64,000 nt of DNA from Shinisaurus crocodilurus. Its lineage: Eukaryota > Chordata > Lepidosauria > Squamata > Shinisauridae. The notes under the pieces are model-generated. The model saw only the letters and a program-made list of their open reading frames with translations. It was not told the origin of the DNA and did not search any database. The first letter of the stretch is position 1. Each line of letters opens with the position of its first letter. The stretch is from assembly GCA_021292165.1 (NCBI GenBank), contig CM037881.1, forward strand, positions 4,154,001 through 4,218,000, read 5' to 3'. The translations under genes and the position numbers were made by a program. Below, piece after piece: positions 1 through 11,034 of this stretch.

Positions 1-465
1 TCATGTGTTGTTTTTTTAAAAAAAATGTAGTCAGTTTTATGGGGTTTAATCACTCGATCACTTAAATTTGCATACAATTAAAGTCAATCGTTTCGAAGCA
101 AAAAGTATACTTTCTTTGTTGAACATGAGTAGCAGACATTTATTTATCTATACCTTTCCACTAAAAATAGTGCTCAAGAGGCATCCTCAGGTGTGGAAGG
201 GGGAATGCCTCTTTAAAAAACAACAACAACAACTTAAAATGTGTTACAAAAACACACAAATCTAATTAATTTAAGATGGGGAATACCATTTTTAAGATGC
301 TTACCACATGCATTCAAAGAGCACCTGGCACTTAAGCAGACTTTTGAATCAGGGATCAGCGTGTGTGTGGCACCTTGTAGGGATTAGCTTCTTCTGATCT
401 GGGCATTCCAAAGGTTATTTATGGGTGTTCCCTATTCAGTTTGCAAATGAACCTCCAAATTTAAT
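1..465. other. AT-rich intergenic sequence
   Basis: I see no gene or recognisable repeat here. Open frames are short and show no family resemblance. Confidence 0.5.
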
Positions 466-932
466 CATAGAATCATAGAAAAGTAGAGTTGGAAGGGGCC
501 TACAAGGCCATCGAGTCCAACCCCCTGCTCAATGCAGGAATCTAGGTCAAAGCATCTCTGACAGATGTCTGTCCAGCTGCACCTTGAATGCCTCCAGAGT
601 GGGAGAGCCCACAACCTCCCTAGGTAGTTGATTCCATTGTCTTATTGCTCTGACAGTCAGGAAATTTTTCCTGATGTTTAGGTGGAATCTAGGTTCCTGT
701 AACTTGAGCCCATTATTCCGTGTCCTGCAAACTGGGATGACCGAGAAGAGATCTTTGCCCTCCTCTGTGTGACATCCCTTCAAATACTGGAAGAGTACGA
801 TCATATCTCCCCTCAGTCTCCTCTTCTGAAGGCTAAACATGCCCAGTTCTTTCAGTCTCTCCTCATAGGGCCTTGTTTCCAGTCCCTTTATCATCCTTGT
901 TGCCCTCCTCTGAACCCTCTCCAGTTTTAAAT
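466..932 (-). mobile_element. CR1 LINE, 3' end, 5'-truncated
   Basis: Read on the minus strand, this encodes the last ~115 residues of the CR1 reverse-transcriptase protein ([14 protein letters not shown], then RLRGDMIVLFQYLKG, then [11 protein letters not shown]). A stop is followed by the typical CR1 3' tail with the ATTCTATG repeat (CATAGAATCATAGAA on the + strand). Upstream domains are missing, as is usual for 5'-truncated CR1 copies. The reading frame is intact but too short to act. Confidence 0.93.
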
Positions 933-1542
933 AAGGAATTAAAAACTGTACTAGGAACCCTTCAGCCTAAAATTTCCCCACGATGTTTCTCAAAATGCCT
1001 TTTCTTTCTCTTTATTGTAATTGCCGGCATCCCCTGAGTTCTGTGATTACATTTAAAACAAATATGACAACTTTAGGAGGCATTAAACTAATGGCACGGG
1101 GACCGTTTCCTCCCAGAAGCCATTATGCCTTCTCCAGCAGCCCAGCGGCCCTTCCCTTGGTAGCACTGCTGGGATTTCTCGGTGCCATTTCTGTCCCCAC
1201 CTCCACATTAACAGGCCTTGCAAAAAGCTGGTTTGATGTTCAAGTGAGCAGTTTGGCATCGCTACGGCTATGATAGAAGCAGCTACATATGTGAAAGTGG
1301 GGTGGTAGGTGGGAGATTGGTGAATACGAAGTCTTCAGAAAGAATCTCCATGGGCGAGGGCTATGGCTTTCTTCGCACCCTTTTAATGTGTTGTTAATTA
1401 TATGAATCTGGAACTGTGATCATTTGCCAATGTAGTGATGCATTGTTAAGACATCCCTAAACCCTCTGCACTTGTTATGTATTCTGCTCCATTCTTGTCC
1501 ACCACCCCCACCTCATTTATATGGTTTCTACAGGAGATAGAT
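933..1542. other. intergenic sequence, no gene supported
   Basis: A 96-codon open frame (983-1273, +) has no recognisable domain and no splice or promoter support. I treat it as chance. Confidence 0.4.
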
Positions 1543-1615
1543 CAGTGTTCTCCAACCTTGGGTCCCCAGATGTTTTTGGCCTACAACTCCCAGCATGCCC
1601 CAGCCAGCATAGCTG
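1543..1615. mobile_element. CAGTGTT MITE (hAT), half copy
   Basis: The left arm of the 135-bp palindromic MITE is present from CAGTGTTCTCC to the central AGCATAGCTG. The second arm is absent, replaced by AT-rich sequence (TTTATTATTTATTTT). Confidence 0.88.
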
Positions 1616-2127
1616 TTTATTATTTATTTTATTAAGAAAACTACTTATACACCACTTGATATAAGATCTCTAAGTGGATTGGCTTCCAGCCATAGATAGA
1701 TCATTTTTGAACACATGGATGTATATACACATGTACACCTAAGTGCACATGTTGCTTTGCGTACTGATCTAGTGGTCCAAAGTGCTCTCCCTTGGCTATG
1801 ATCTGTCATACTCTATGAGGTAACTACGCTCAACCCCCTGGCAGTCTATGCGGAGCACACTCCCCTTCTGGCACACAAACTTGCTGTGGAAAATAGCAAA
1901 TGTCAGACAAAATATTAAAGATCAGTTCATGCAAGCAATCCTGGTCTAACCCAGGTATGCACTCATGGGCATTTGAATCCAGAGATTCTGTGATTCTTCT
2001 TTAGACCTTTTAATTTCATATACAATATATCTACCGTGGCTGCAATTTGAACCAGAAGACTAGAAGGAGGGAGCAGAGCTTCTTAATCCTTTCCCTCTAC
2101 ACTCATTTTCTGCTAAAAAAAAAAAAA
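1616..2127. other. intergenic sequence, no gene supported
   Basis: The first ~70 bp (TTTATTATTTATTTTATTAAG) look like the AT-rich tail of an old retroelement. The rest is unassigned. An A-run lies at about 2115-2130. Confidence 0.4.
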
Positions 2128-2335
2128 AAATCAACCGCAGTTGCTTGGGTGTTAGCCATGCTGGAACAAACCAAAGGCCTGTCAAGTCCCGCATTCTCTT
2201 CCCTCAGTGGCAAAACAGATGCTTGTGGGAAACCCACAAGGAGGGCGTGAGTGCACTTTGCAGACAACTCAAGCAAACCCCCTGGTCTGGCACCAAGGAA
2301 GGCCTCTTGATTCACCAGCCCCATCAGAATTAGCA
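2128..2335 (+). repeat. old interspersed repeat fragment
   Basis: The phrase order (GCTGGAACAAACCAAAGGCC, then CAGTGGCAAAACAGATGC, then GGGAAACCCACAAG) is that of a dispersed reptilian repeat that I recognise only by general pattern. No ends or target duplication are visible, so the family is left unnamed. Confidence 0.35.
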
Positions 2336-2700
2336 CTCCCTTTTCTCCCTCTAATAGCTGCATTCTGGTTCCTTGTCTTTTTGCTCCTCTCTCTCTCCTG
2401 CTTCCTCAACTTGCAGCTTTCTCCGGATGTGCTGCCCCATGTTGCCACATCTCATATTTTCCCCATTACAATTAGGCCTCCTGGGTGTCTGTCGAATTCC
2501 CTGGTGTCCTCCTACCTTCTCATTCAGTCTTAACTGACTCATCTTCTCTGCATTTATATTTTACTATGTTTCATTTGGTCCTTCTCTTCTTCCTGTCTTT
2601 TGTAGTGTAAATCGAATAAGCTGCTGGACTTGAGCACTCTTTTACAGCCAACATTCCTATATGCCTCTGTATTGTGTAATTGTGTCATACATTTTCTTTC
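2336..2700. other. intergenic sequence, no gene supported
   Basis: Pyrimidine-rich sequence with chance open frames on both strands. Nothing is recognised. Confidence 0.4.
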
Positions 2701-2709
2701 GATCTAAGC

Positions 2710-2844
2710 CAGTGTTTCTCAACCTTGGGTCCCCAGATGTTTTTGGCCTACAACTCCCAGCATGCCCCAGCCAGCTATGCTGGTTGGGGCATGCTGGGAG
2801 TTGTAGGCCAAAAACATCTGGGGACCCAAGGTTGAGAAACACTG
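2710..2844. mobile_element. CAGTGTT MITE (hAT), complete, TTTCTC subfamily
   Basis: A 135-bp near-perfect palindrome bounded by CAGTGTTTCTCAACC and its inverse. It is flanked by perfect 8-bp target duplications ATCTAAGC (2702-2709 and 2845-2852). Eight-bp duplications are the hAT signature. It encodes nothing. Open frames across it ([18 protein letters not shown] on either strand) are by-products of the palindrome. Confidence 0.95.
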
Positions 2845-2852
2845 ATCTAAGC

Positions 2853-3186
2853 CTTGGTTAGTGTTCCAATACTAATCCCCCACCCCCCCTTATAACTATA
2901 AAGTGTGATCTTCCCATGGTGCACCATGACCAAGATCTGAAAGACACGTGTCAGTCAAATACACATGTACCAATGTGCATGTGTGATCAATAATACGCAT
3001 TAACACTGGGGGGCAGTGATTTTTTTCAGCAGAAAAACAGTATGGCAGGAAAAGGTTAAGAAGCAGCTCTCCTTCCTTTTCGGTCTTCCATCCAGATTGC
3101 AGATTCAGTGACTGCATTGTCTGAAAAATAGTAATGTCTCAAAAAAAGAATCACAGAGCTACACATAACATGTAGCTATATAATCT
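2853..3186. other. intergenic sequence, no gene supported
   Basis: Nothing recognised. Confidence 0.4.
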
Positions 3187-3189
3187 GCT

Positions 3190-4108
3190 CATAGAATCAT
3201 AGAAAAGTAGAGTTGGAAGGGGCCTACAAGGCCATCGAGTCCAACCCCCTGCTCAATGCAGGAATCCAGGTCAAAGCATCTCTGGCAGATGGCTGTCCAG
3301 CTGCATCTTGAATGCCTCCAGAGAGGGAGAGCCCACCACCTCCCTAGGTAGTTGGTTCCATTGTCTTATTGCTCTAACAGTCAGGACATTTTTCCTGATG
3401 TTTAGGTAGAATCTGGATTCCTGTAACTTGAGCCCATTATTCCGTGTCCTGCAATCTGGGATGATCCAGAAGAGATCCTGGCCCTCCTCTGCGTGACAAC
3501 CCTTCAAGTACTGGAAGAGTGCAAGCATATCTCCCCTCAGTCTCCTCTTCTGAAGGCTAAACATGCCCAGTTCTTTCAGTCTCTCCTCGTAGGGCCTTGT
3601 TTCCAGTCCCTTTATCATCCTTGTTGCCCTCCTCTGAACCCTCTCCAGTTTGTCTACATCCTTCTTAAAGTGTGGTGCCCAGAACTCAAGATGAGGCCTA
3701 ACCAGTGCCGAGTAAAGGGGAATTATCACTTCACGTGATTTGGAAGCGATACTTCTATTAATGCAGCCCAAAATAGCATTTGCCTTCTTTGCGGCCACAT
3801 CACATTGCTGGCTCATTTTCAGCTTGTGATCTACCACAATTCCAAGATCCTTCTCACTTGTGGTATTGTTGAGCCAAGTGTCCCCCATTCTGTAACTCTG
3901 CACTTGGTTTCCTCTCCCTAGGTGCAGCAGCACTTGGCATTTATCCCTATTAAATTTCATTCTGTTGTTTTCGGCCCAGCGCTCCAGCCTATCGAGATCG
4001 CTTTGAATTTTGTTTCTGTCTTCCAGAGTATTAGCTGTTCCACCCAACTTTGTGTCATCTGCAAATTTGATATGCATTCCCTGCACCACCTCATCCAAGT
4101 CACCAGCA
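3190..4108 (-). mobile_element. CR1 LINE, longest copy, RT palm to 3' end
   Basis: On the minus strand about 279 codons are open from the reverse-transcriptase palm (KFADDTKLGGT, catalytic FADD box) through the thumb to the stop, followed by the CR1 3' tail. This is the C-terminal third of CR1 ORF2. The 5' junction near 4108 (AGDLDEV, where CR1 usually has NDLDE) is abrupt and marks 5' truncation; the open frame runs on into unrelated flank to 4200. An intact frame of this length suggests a fairly young insertion. Confidence 0.93.
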
Positions 4109-4382
4109 ATTGCCGTCATGCCCCCAGAATGAAGATATGAGACTGTGAATGGCTTAAACAACAGGCCACAACTACGGACTGCACATCTGATCTGTAACAT
4201 TGTGAACTAGTTGAAGTCAGTCTTTTCGAACCACCTTGTGCTTGCTAACCAGGTGAGCTAGGATTTGTATGGACAACCCCAATCTTGTGCCAAGCATCAG
4301 ATCAGTGCCATTATAACGGATTTTGCCCACACACTTGAAGGGAGTCCAGTGTCACCAGCCCCTGAGCTGGAACGATTTAGGG

Positions 4383-4517
4383 CAGTGTTCTCCAACCTTG
4401 GGTCCCCAGATGTTTTTGGCCTACAACTCCCAGCATGCCCCAGCCAGCTCTGCTGGCTGGGGCATGCTGGGAGTTGTAGGCCAAAAACATCTGGGGACCC
4501 AAGGTTGGAGAACACTG
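4383..4517. mobile_element. CAGTGTT MITE (hAT), complete
   Basis: Full 135-bp palindrome with CTCC/GGAG arms. The flanks (GATTTAGG and CCCTACAG) are not a clean direct duplication, unlike most other copies. This points to recombination between copies or later change. Confidence 0.92.
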
Positions 4518-4709
4518 CCCTACAGTATCTTTATCTTTACTGGCAGCACTAGCTCTTAAACTTCTTTCATTTTCAAATTTTATTGGCAAATTTCTGGAAC
4601 AAGCCATGGGATGTATGGGTCCTGAACAGGCGGGTATATTTATGAATAGTTTTGAGTGGATGAATTGGCGGATATTTTTATGAATAGTTTTCAGACCTGC
4701 ATACTGACC

Positions 4710-5058
4710 TGGTTCACACATAATGGTGCAAATGAACTGTGTTCGTTAACCCATGATTTGCCGGGTCGCGTACTTGGTGTGCACTGCTGCCACTTTGCAT
4801 AATCAGCCTCCAATTGACCCGATCGGAGGTTATTTTGTGACGTGCACTATGGGTTATTCGTGGGTTAAACAACCCACAGTTAACCTACGGTTAGTGTCTG
4901 GGTTTGCACATTAACTCATAGTGTCTGGGTTTGCATGCCATGGAACAACCTCCAGTCGGGCCGATTGGACGTTGATAATGCAAAGGAAGGAGGAGCACAT
5001 GCCAGGCACACAACCTGGCAAATCGTGGGTTAATTAACCCACAATTTGCCGCCATTAC
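4710..5058. mobile_element. foldback MITE (AACCCACAATTTGCC type)
   Basis: The left half (TTAACCCATGATTTGCC, then TTTGCATAATCAGCCTCCAA, then GACGTGCACTATGGGTTA) is the diverged inverse of the right half (AACTCATAG, then TTGGACGTTGATAATGCAAA, then GGCAAATCGTGGGTTAA). Together they form a ~290-bp hairpin. No coding capacity. The leading CTGGTTCACACATAA resembles termini of other non-autonomous elements in this window. The right half is repeated, inverted, at 11763-11924. Confidence 0.7.
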
Positions 5059-5157
5059 GGCATTTACTGTTGTAAACTGCCCAGAGAGCTTCGGCTATTG
5101 GGCGGTATAGAAATGTATTAAATAAATAAATAAATAAATATTAAATAAATAAATAAA
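5059..5157 (+). mobile_element. L2-like retroposon 3' tail, short insertion
   Basis: The insert carries the common 3' end TTGTAAACTGCCCAGAGAGC, then GGGCGGTATAGAAATG, then (AAATA)n. It is flanked by ATTAC (5054-5058 and 5158-5162). The inverted partner copy near 11763 lacks it, which confirms it as an insertion made after the duplication. Confidence 0.8.
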
Positions 5158-5164
5158 ATTACAT

Positions 5165-5650
5165 GCAAATGGGCCCAGTATAAGAAGATAGATCAGCCGT
5201 ACCTTAATGACATTTTTATGTTATGGAGGGGAACTGAGGAGATTCTCAAATGTACCCTCCATACATAAATAATAAACATAATAAGAATATCAAATTTGAA
5301 ACCAACTATAATAAATCAAGGCTGATGCTATTGTGAAGAATGGGCCCCTAAATGATGATGTATATTGAATAAATACTGATGCACATATTAAGCACAACTT
5401 GCCCTATTCACAGATTCCCAGGTTACATACAAACTGTAGGTTTCTATAAACAGGCTGATACTCTAAGAACTCAACTTCATGCAAGAGAATACCCTTGGAA
5501 ACTCCCGAAATGGCCAAGTATAAAACCATGAGCAGGGATAGAAGGGAGCCCAACAAATTACATCAGAATGGGTAGTGATTCCATTAACATATCACCGGTA
5601 TGCCTGGTAAAATCCACACAACATAACATAACTATGACATCCCTGTAGTT
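5165..5650 (+). mobile_element. Penelope-like element, RT fragment (degenerate)
   Basis: The + strand reads YLNDIFMLWRGTEEIL, which matches the catalytic YxDD region of Penelope-like reverse transcriptases (YLDDIFMLW type) with the first catalytic Asp replaced by Asn. Downstream, GFYKQADTLRTQLHARE resembles the conserved region after the RT core (YRKPTDRNTLLH type). Stops and frameshifts are frequent, so it is dead. The C-terminal part continues after the MITE at 5786. Confidence 0.75.
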
Positions 5651-5785
5651 CTGTGTTCTCCAACCTTGGTCCCCCAGATGTTCTTGGCCTACAACTTCCA
5701 GCATGCCCCAGCCAGCTACGCTGGCTGGGGCATGCTGGGAGTTGTAGGCCAAGAACATCTGGGGACCCAAGGTTGGAGAACACTG
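5651..5785. mobile_element. CAGTGTT MITE (hAT) inside the Penelope copy
   Basis: Complete palindrome with arm-matched variants GATGTTCTTGG and CCAAGAACATC. The left flank CTGTAGTT is shared with the inverted copy at 10904-11034. The right flank GCCTAAGT is not. Confidence 0.9.
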
Positions 5786-6130
5786 GCCTAAGTTATTACA
5801 AATGGATAGAACACTAGGTGAAGAGGTGGGCAATGCAGTGTATGCACTGACTGCCTTACTAGTAAAAGCTTTGTAAACCCATGGATAATGGGTTATATAT
5901 ATATATATATATATATATAAATACGAAATGGATAATATATGCCATCCTGTGTCCATGCAATAAGATCTATGTGGGTTTGATAACCAGAGCCATAAAGGTT
6001 AGAATTCGTGAGCACAAAAGCTGTATCAGAAACCACAGGATGGAAGCCTCTCTTGTTCAACATTTGCTTGATCATGGACATAATCAGAGCGATCTGAAAT
6101 GTTGCTGGTGGCTGCCTGGAAATGCTTAGT
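5786..6130 (+). mobile_element. Penelope-like element, GIY-YIG endonuclease end
   Basis: From about 5938 to 6126 the + strand reads YAILCPCNKIYVGLITRAIK, then VRIREHKSCIRN, then LVQHLLDHGHNQSDLK. This is the C-terminal GIY-YIG endonuclease of Penelope-like retroelements (YxxxCPCxxxYVGxTxRxxxxRxxEH). It lies in line with the RT fragment before it. A (TA)n run at 5893-5919 interrupts the reading. Only remnants are left, so it should not be functional. Confidence 0.82.
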
Positions 6131-6805
6131 GCCAAAGGACCTCGACTACATCATATACTCCTGCAGTGAGAATAATACTGGATATACATGTCAAAGACTT
6201 ACAGCACAATGCTCTGTATGTATACTCAGACATAACAGTGTGTATAGAATTATAGCCTAAGTCTCCTGGAGGTTTAAATGAAGAAATGGGTCGGATGGTT
6301 ATGCATCGAATAAGGTTATGGACAATTCTGTCATGGGTGTGTCTGTTTTGTACCTTCTGAACATGAACAGCAGTTTGGACACGATGTATTTCTGTATTCA
6401 TTGATATTGCCACAAGATTGCCCACTGGTTGCCAAGACATCTTCACAGGAGTCATTATTCTCCTTTACCTTTTTAGTGGGTGCCCTTTAGTGGGTGACGA
6501 TAACGTGGCCGGTTATTTAATTTTATTTCTCTCACTACCACCTGGCTGTTAGTTCACTTTCTTCACTAACCCAGTGGCTGAGATATGGTAGCTCCAGGGT
6601 TTTTAGCTCGCCCTATTTTAAACTATCCCTGTTCCAACTCTGTCACACCAGTCTTCACTCACTCCCCTTCGTTGCTGGCAGCCTGGTGGCCCAGCTAGAA
6701 CATTGTGAGAACAGATGTAATATAAAAAGAGGACTCTTCACACAGCACGCCTCTGAGCATGGTGTTAGTCTGGCTTCCTTCCAGTTTAGCTGAGTGGTTG
6801 ACATA
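6131..6805. other. intergenic sequence, no gene supported
   Basis: Probably includes the Penelope 3' flank. Otherwise unassigned. Confidence 0.4.
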
Positions 6806-7262
6806 GATCATCATCATCAGGCGATCACTCGTGACCGAGTAAGATTGTCTTCCGGGATAAAAGGAGGAAATTCTAAAGAAGATTGTGTAGACTCTGGCAA
6901 TGGGTCCATAAGTGACTGTGGAGGCCAATTCTAGATCCACACAGCTTCCCACAGTGAGGACACAGGTTGCCAGATGGAAGATGGTCCTGTAAAGGATTCA
7001 TTTGACGTGCTTTTCGCTTAGCACGTTTCTCCCTTTCGCCTTGCACTCGGGCTTCTTCAAAGTCCATGGATCCTTTGTGAAAGGCCAACCTCCATTTAGA
7101 TCGTTCATGGGCCAGAGCTTCCCAGTTTTCAGTGTTTATATTGCATTTTTTTAGATTAGCCTTATGAACATCTTTAAACCTCTTATATTGACCACCGATA
7201 TTCCGCTTTCCATCCTTGAGTTGGGAGTAAAGTAACTGCTTTGGGAGACGGCAGTCAGGTTC
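6806..7262 (-). mobile_element. C2H2-tailed non-LTR retrotransposon, 3' end
   Basis: The minus strand encodes the C-terminal ~130 residues of the same element that is longest at 43062-44350: RLPKQLLYSQLKDGKRN, then KRFKDVHKANLKKCNIN, ending in a C2H2 finger CPHCGKLCGSRIGLHSHLWTH. The 3' end shows the short ATC/ATG repeat tail (ATCATCATCATC). It is 5'-truncated near 7262. Confidence 0.85.
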
Positions 7263-7554
7263 AGCGGTCATATTTGCCCCGCCCATCATGCTTCAGGCAG
7301 GCTGCCTTTAAAATATGGGTGGGCAAACCTCAGGCGTGAAGATCTATTTAGGTTTTAACTAGAAAGTCCTTGAGATCCACCAGCCAGAGCCAGATGCAAA
7401 ATACATGCACTCGAACGTAAAGAATAATTCTGAATTCAGGAATTTGTTCTTGAGCGGCAGGGCTGAATGCAGTTCAGAGTCCTTCCTTCCACACAAGCAC
7501 CCATTCCTGGTGACCCATGCTTCCCTCATTTCAGCATTTACCCTTCATTGAAGG
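7263..7554. other. intergenic sequence, no gene supported
   Basis: Nothing recognised. Confidence 0.4.
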
Positions 7555-7624
7555 CGGGGCTCTCCAACCTTGGGTCCCCAGATGTTGCTGGCCTACAGCT
7601 CCCACCAGACCCAGCCAGCTGTGG
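7555..7624. mobile_element. GGGCTCTCC-type MITE (hAT), half copy
   Basis: One arm of the MITE subfamily with GATGTTGCTGGCCTACAGC in place of GATGTTTTTGGCCTACAAC. The complete member is at 39519-39654. The second arm is missing. Confidence 0.8.
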
Positions 7625-7709
7625 TGCAGTACCAGTAGAGTCTGATCTCCCTTCTGCCCCCACCCCCATTAAAACATTTTTTTGGGGGGTAAAATGCCAC
7701 ATGGGTGTA

Positions 7710-7959
7710 CAGTAATACCTTGGTTTGAGAGTAAATTGGTTTGAGAGCGTTTTGCAAGACAAGCAAATTTTTAAATATTTATTTAAATTTTTTTGACTTG
7801 ATATACAAGTGACGTCTTGCAGTACAAGTACTGTAGTACAGCTTAAATTCAAAATCTCTGTACAAATTTTTTGGGGGGGATTTCGTTTTGATATAAGAGT
7901 GTTTTGGATTACAAGCACGTGTCCGGAACGAATTATGCTCTCAATCCAAGGCATGGCTG
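7710..7959. mobile_element. Tc1/mariner-type MITE, 250 bp
   Basis: Terminal inverted repeats CAGTAATACCTTGGTTTGAG and CTCAATCCAAGGCATGGCTG, flanked by TA on both sides (TA target duplication). Internal sequence forms long imperfect arms (TTTTGATATAAGAGTGTTTT against GAGAGCGTTTTGCAAG-type). No coding. A same-sized copy lies inverted at 45994-46243. Confidence 0.85.
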
Positions 7960-8284
7960 TATGTCTATTTATTAATTGCATTATTAATTTTAAAGATGAA
8001 ACTTTTGAAAAGTACAGCACTGTTCCAAGATTGGGGGGGGGGGGCGGGCGCCTGAACCCTTTCTTGATTACAAGAAAGGGTCCGGCCAATCAGCACCCTC
8101 CACAGCCGGCTTCTGCTGCAAATGTGCAGAACCTTCCCGCCCCCAGAGCTCAACCCTAGAGAGAAATTGATGTGTCTGAATGTAACGTGGTGAGGGAGCT
8201 TCCGGAGCGGCCTCTCTCTACAAATGTTTTGTCCAGCTTCACTTGAAGTCTCTCACAATTTTACAATAACTGATATATGCAATA
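7960..8284. other. intergenic sequence, no gene supported
   Basis: Contains a G-run near 8033-8043. Unassigned. Confidence 0.4.
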
Positions 8285-8820
8285 TATCATATCTTTCATC
8301 TTTACATAATTTCATTTCGTTTCATTTCGTTTCATTTCTATACCGCCCCACAGCCAAAGCTCTCTGGTTCACAATTTATACATAAAAACAACAATAATAA
8401 AAACATACAATATAGTTAAAAAGATTAAAAACCAAATTTAAAAGCACAGTTTAAAATGACAACACAGAAGTTAATAAAATGAAGCCTACAGGTGACAATC
8501 CCCCCCTTCCGCCCCCATGTGCTATTTTGAGCCCTTAACTGTTGAATGCCTTGGCATAGAGGGAAGCCTTAACCTGGCGCCAAAAAGATAGTAAGGTTGG
8601 CACCAGGCGGGTCTCAGTGGGGAGCTTATTCCATAATTGGGGGCTACCACTGAGAAGGCCCTCCTCCTTGTTGCCACTAACCGAGCCTCTCTTGGAGGTG
8701 GCAGTCGGAGGAGGGCCCCAGATGTTGAGCGCAGTGTCTGGGTAGATTGCGGTTGGGAGAGGCGTTCCGTCAGGTATTGTGGTCCTAAGCCGTGTAGGGC
8801 TTTCACACTATGCGTAGACA
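8285..8820 (-). mobile_element. L2-like LINE, 3' end
   Basis: The minus strand encodes VKALHGLGPQYLTERL, then ATRRRAFSVVAPNYGIS: the C-terminal end of an L2-type reverse-transcriptase protein (ALHGLGPxYL, RRAFSVxAPxLWN). It is followed by a 3' end with the GCGGTATAGAAATGAAA motif and a pentanucleotide tail (TTTCA/TTTCG on the + strand). One frameshift is visible near the LWN motif. Confidence 0.82.
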
Positions 8821-8859
8821 TTTGGATTATGATCATATACGATGCAACACCTTCTTCAA

Positions 8860-9725
8860 CATCCCCTTGGCTAAGTGGTTCATGGTCTCATCATTTCCCG
8901 CCTTGACTTCTACAACCTTCCTTCAAACTTTCCCTTGTTGCATATCACTCCTCTCCCCTCTATCCAAAACAATGCCCCCCCCCAAATCATTCACCACTCC
9001 TGTTGCTCAGACCGTGCATACCCCATCTCAAAATCCCTTCACCGGCATCCTGTCCCCTTGCACATCTAGCACAAAGTCCTTGAACTTACATGTAAAGCTC
9101 TCCACAGCCTTTTTCTACGGCCTTAGTCCCATTAGATCTCTGCCTGTGCCCCGTGCTCCTCCAACTCTCCACTTGCCTGCTCCCAAAACTCTCCTATTCC
9201 CTTAAGTGACCCCACCCATTCTCCCGCTGAATTGAACGCCCTCCCAGAACAGCGATCAAGTGTCGTCTCATTCTTCTTTCACCTCCCTCCTTCCTTCAAA
9301 TCTCAACTCCTCCACCAAGCTTTTGACTTAACCCAGTGTTCTCCAACCTTGGGTCCCCAGATGTTTTTGGCCTACAACTCCCAGCATGCCCCAGCCAGCG
9401 AAGCTGGCTGGGGCATGCTGGGAGTTGTAGGCCAAAAACATCTGGGGACCCAAGGATGGAGAACACTGATTAACCCTTCATCCCCAGCCCTCACCCCACA
9501 ACCAAAACAAAGTAGATGTAACTCCATTTGGCCCCGTCTATTCCTTGCGTCTATTCCTTGCAACCCTTGCCTTTTCTTTTCTTCTCCTCCATTTGTGGTC
9601 TCTCCTGCTGGTGACATTTAGATTGTAAGCTCCTGGCGATGGGCAGAGATCTGTCTTTTTGTCATGCGATTTCCTGAGAAGCGCCATGTACACGGATGAT
9701 ATTGGTATAACAATGATAATTCAAC
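8860..9725 (+). mobile_element. L2 LINE, old copy, split by a MITE
   Basis: Degenerate + strand reading ISRLDFYN, then LHRHPVPLHI, then KVLELTCKALH follows the L2 order (ISRLDYCN, LHWLPVPLRI, KVLTLTYKALH). Many stops. The MITE at 9334-9468 interrupts it. The end shows TTGTAAGCTCCTGGCGATGG, a typical L2 3' region. Confidence 0.72.
9334..9468. mobile_element. CAGTGTT MITE (hAT), complete
   Basis: 135-bp palindrome inserted in the L2 copy. Flanks ACTTAACC and ATTAACCC share TTAACC. The right arm has an unmatched AAGGATGG. Confidence 0.92.
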
Positions 9726-10903
9726 AACCCACAATCCAGCTGAGCAGGATAAATTAAATTTAAATTAAATTTAAGTTGATTTAGCTTTATTGACCTCAAC
9801 AGGATTTACACATACCCTGTTTAGAGATCGGATTTTCCATGTATTATATGTATGCCCTATCCGATAGGAATGGTCCGTCCCTTTCTTTCCTGCTCTCCAG
9901 CTTTTATGCATGTTCTGAGGAAGGAAAGGATACGTTGCCCAGGTCTGATGCATCGTTTTTTTACTTTTAATTTTTTGTAATATGCTTTATAGAGAGGCTG
10001 TTCTGTCTCTTGCCCGAATAAAAGCCGCAACACAGCATGAAAGGGTTGCCATGTGCTGAAATGTAGCCCAAGGATATGTGTCATTATCCTTCCCCTCTTG
10101 ACCAGCAGGGTCTCAGCTCTCTCTCCCTTTCAGCCTTTTGTTTGAACAGATGGGATTGGGGAACAGAAGGAAAGAATAGCAGTCTCTTCTCATTAACTCT
10201 CCCAGTACACAAACAGAGACCGGAGCGCTGGGGACCCAGGGAACAGGCCTGCTTTCACTCCACACCAATTGAGGCCATATGTACTGGTGTACAAAAGAAA
10301 GACACACCGTGCACAAAACGTAGTAGACATTTACCTAAGAGGGCTCCTCTATTTTGATATCAAATAATAACCATTAATTTCTTTCATTTTATTCGGCCAT
10401 CTAGCTCTAAAAAACAAAACAAGCCCCGTGCAGGAGGACCACCCAGGTGATTTTGCCTTGGCTGGATGACAACCGTTCATCATTATAAACCCTGGACTGC
10501 ACGGATTTCTTGTTGGGGGCATTTTAAATATTCAAAGCTGTATCAGGGGGATGTGCCCATAAAAATGAAGACTGTCAGATATTATTAGATGGGCCACCCA
10601 TCCGGACTACCATTCCTCTCCCCGTTGGTTTCCCATGTAGATGCTCCAGAGCACTCAAAATAGTGGGGACTTCTCCTACCTTCCAGATATCACTATGAGA
10701 CCCATAACTGTATTCAATTACATACTTACATATGTACAAGGACAAGAATTCTCGTGGCTGTATTATAGTTTTCAAGAACATGTACTTTAAATTTTGCCTA
10801 GCAACAGCAGAGACTGAAAATGCCTTCCATTGGCTGAAAGGATTATGACATCACCACTCTGTTCCCCCAGTTACTGAGGATACACTTGCAGCTCATTCTA
10901 TTG
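9726..10903. other. intergenic sequence, no gene supported
   Basis: Nothing recognised in this 1.2 kb. Open frames are under 100 codons. Confidence 0.4.
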
Positions 10904-11034
10904 CAGTGTTCTCCAACCTTGGGTCCCCAGATGTTTTTAGCCTACAACTCCCAGCATGCCCCAGCCAGCGTAGCTGTAGTGTAGGCCAAGTTGTAGGCCA
11001 AGAACATCTGGGGGACCAAGGTTGGAGAACACTG
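10904..11034. mobile_element. CAGTGTT MITE (hAT), outer edge of inverted duplication
   Basis: A rearranged copy whose right arm (CCAAGAACATCTGGGGGACC) is the inverse of the left arm of the MITE at 5651-5785, including the shared variants. The left arm has TTTTTAGCC and so does not match the other arm. The two flanks differ (TTCTATTG and AACTACAG). Confidence 0.88.

Noticed and set aside
2657..2861. Recurrent 'protein' [18 protein letters not shown] on both strands at many sites
   Set aside because: It is the translation of the palindromic CAGTGTT MITE. It appears in both strands of non-coding elements, with no conserved start, stop or host context.
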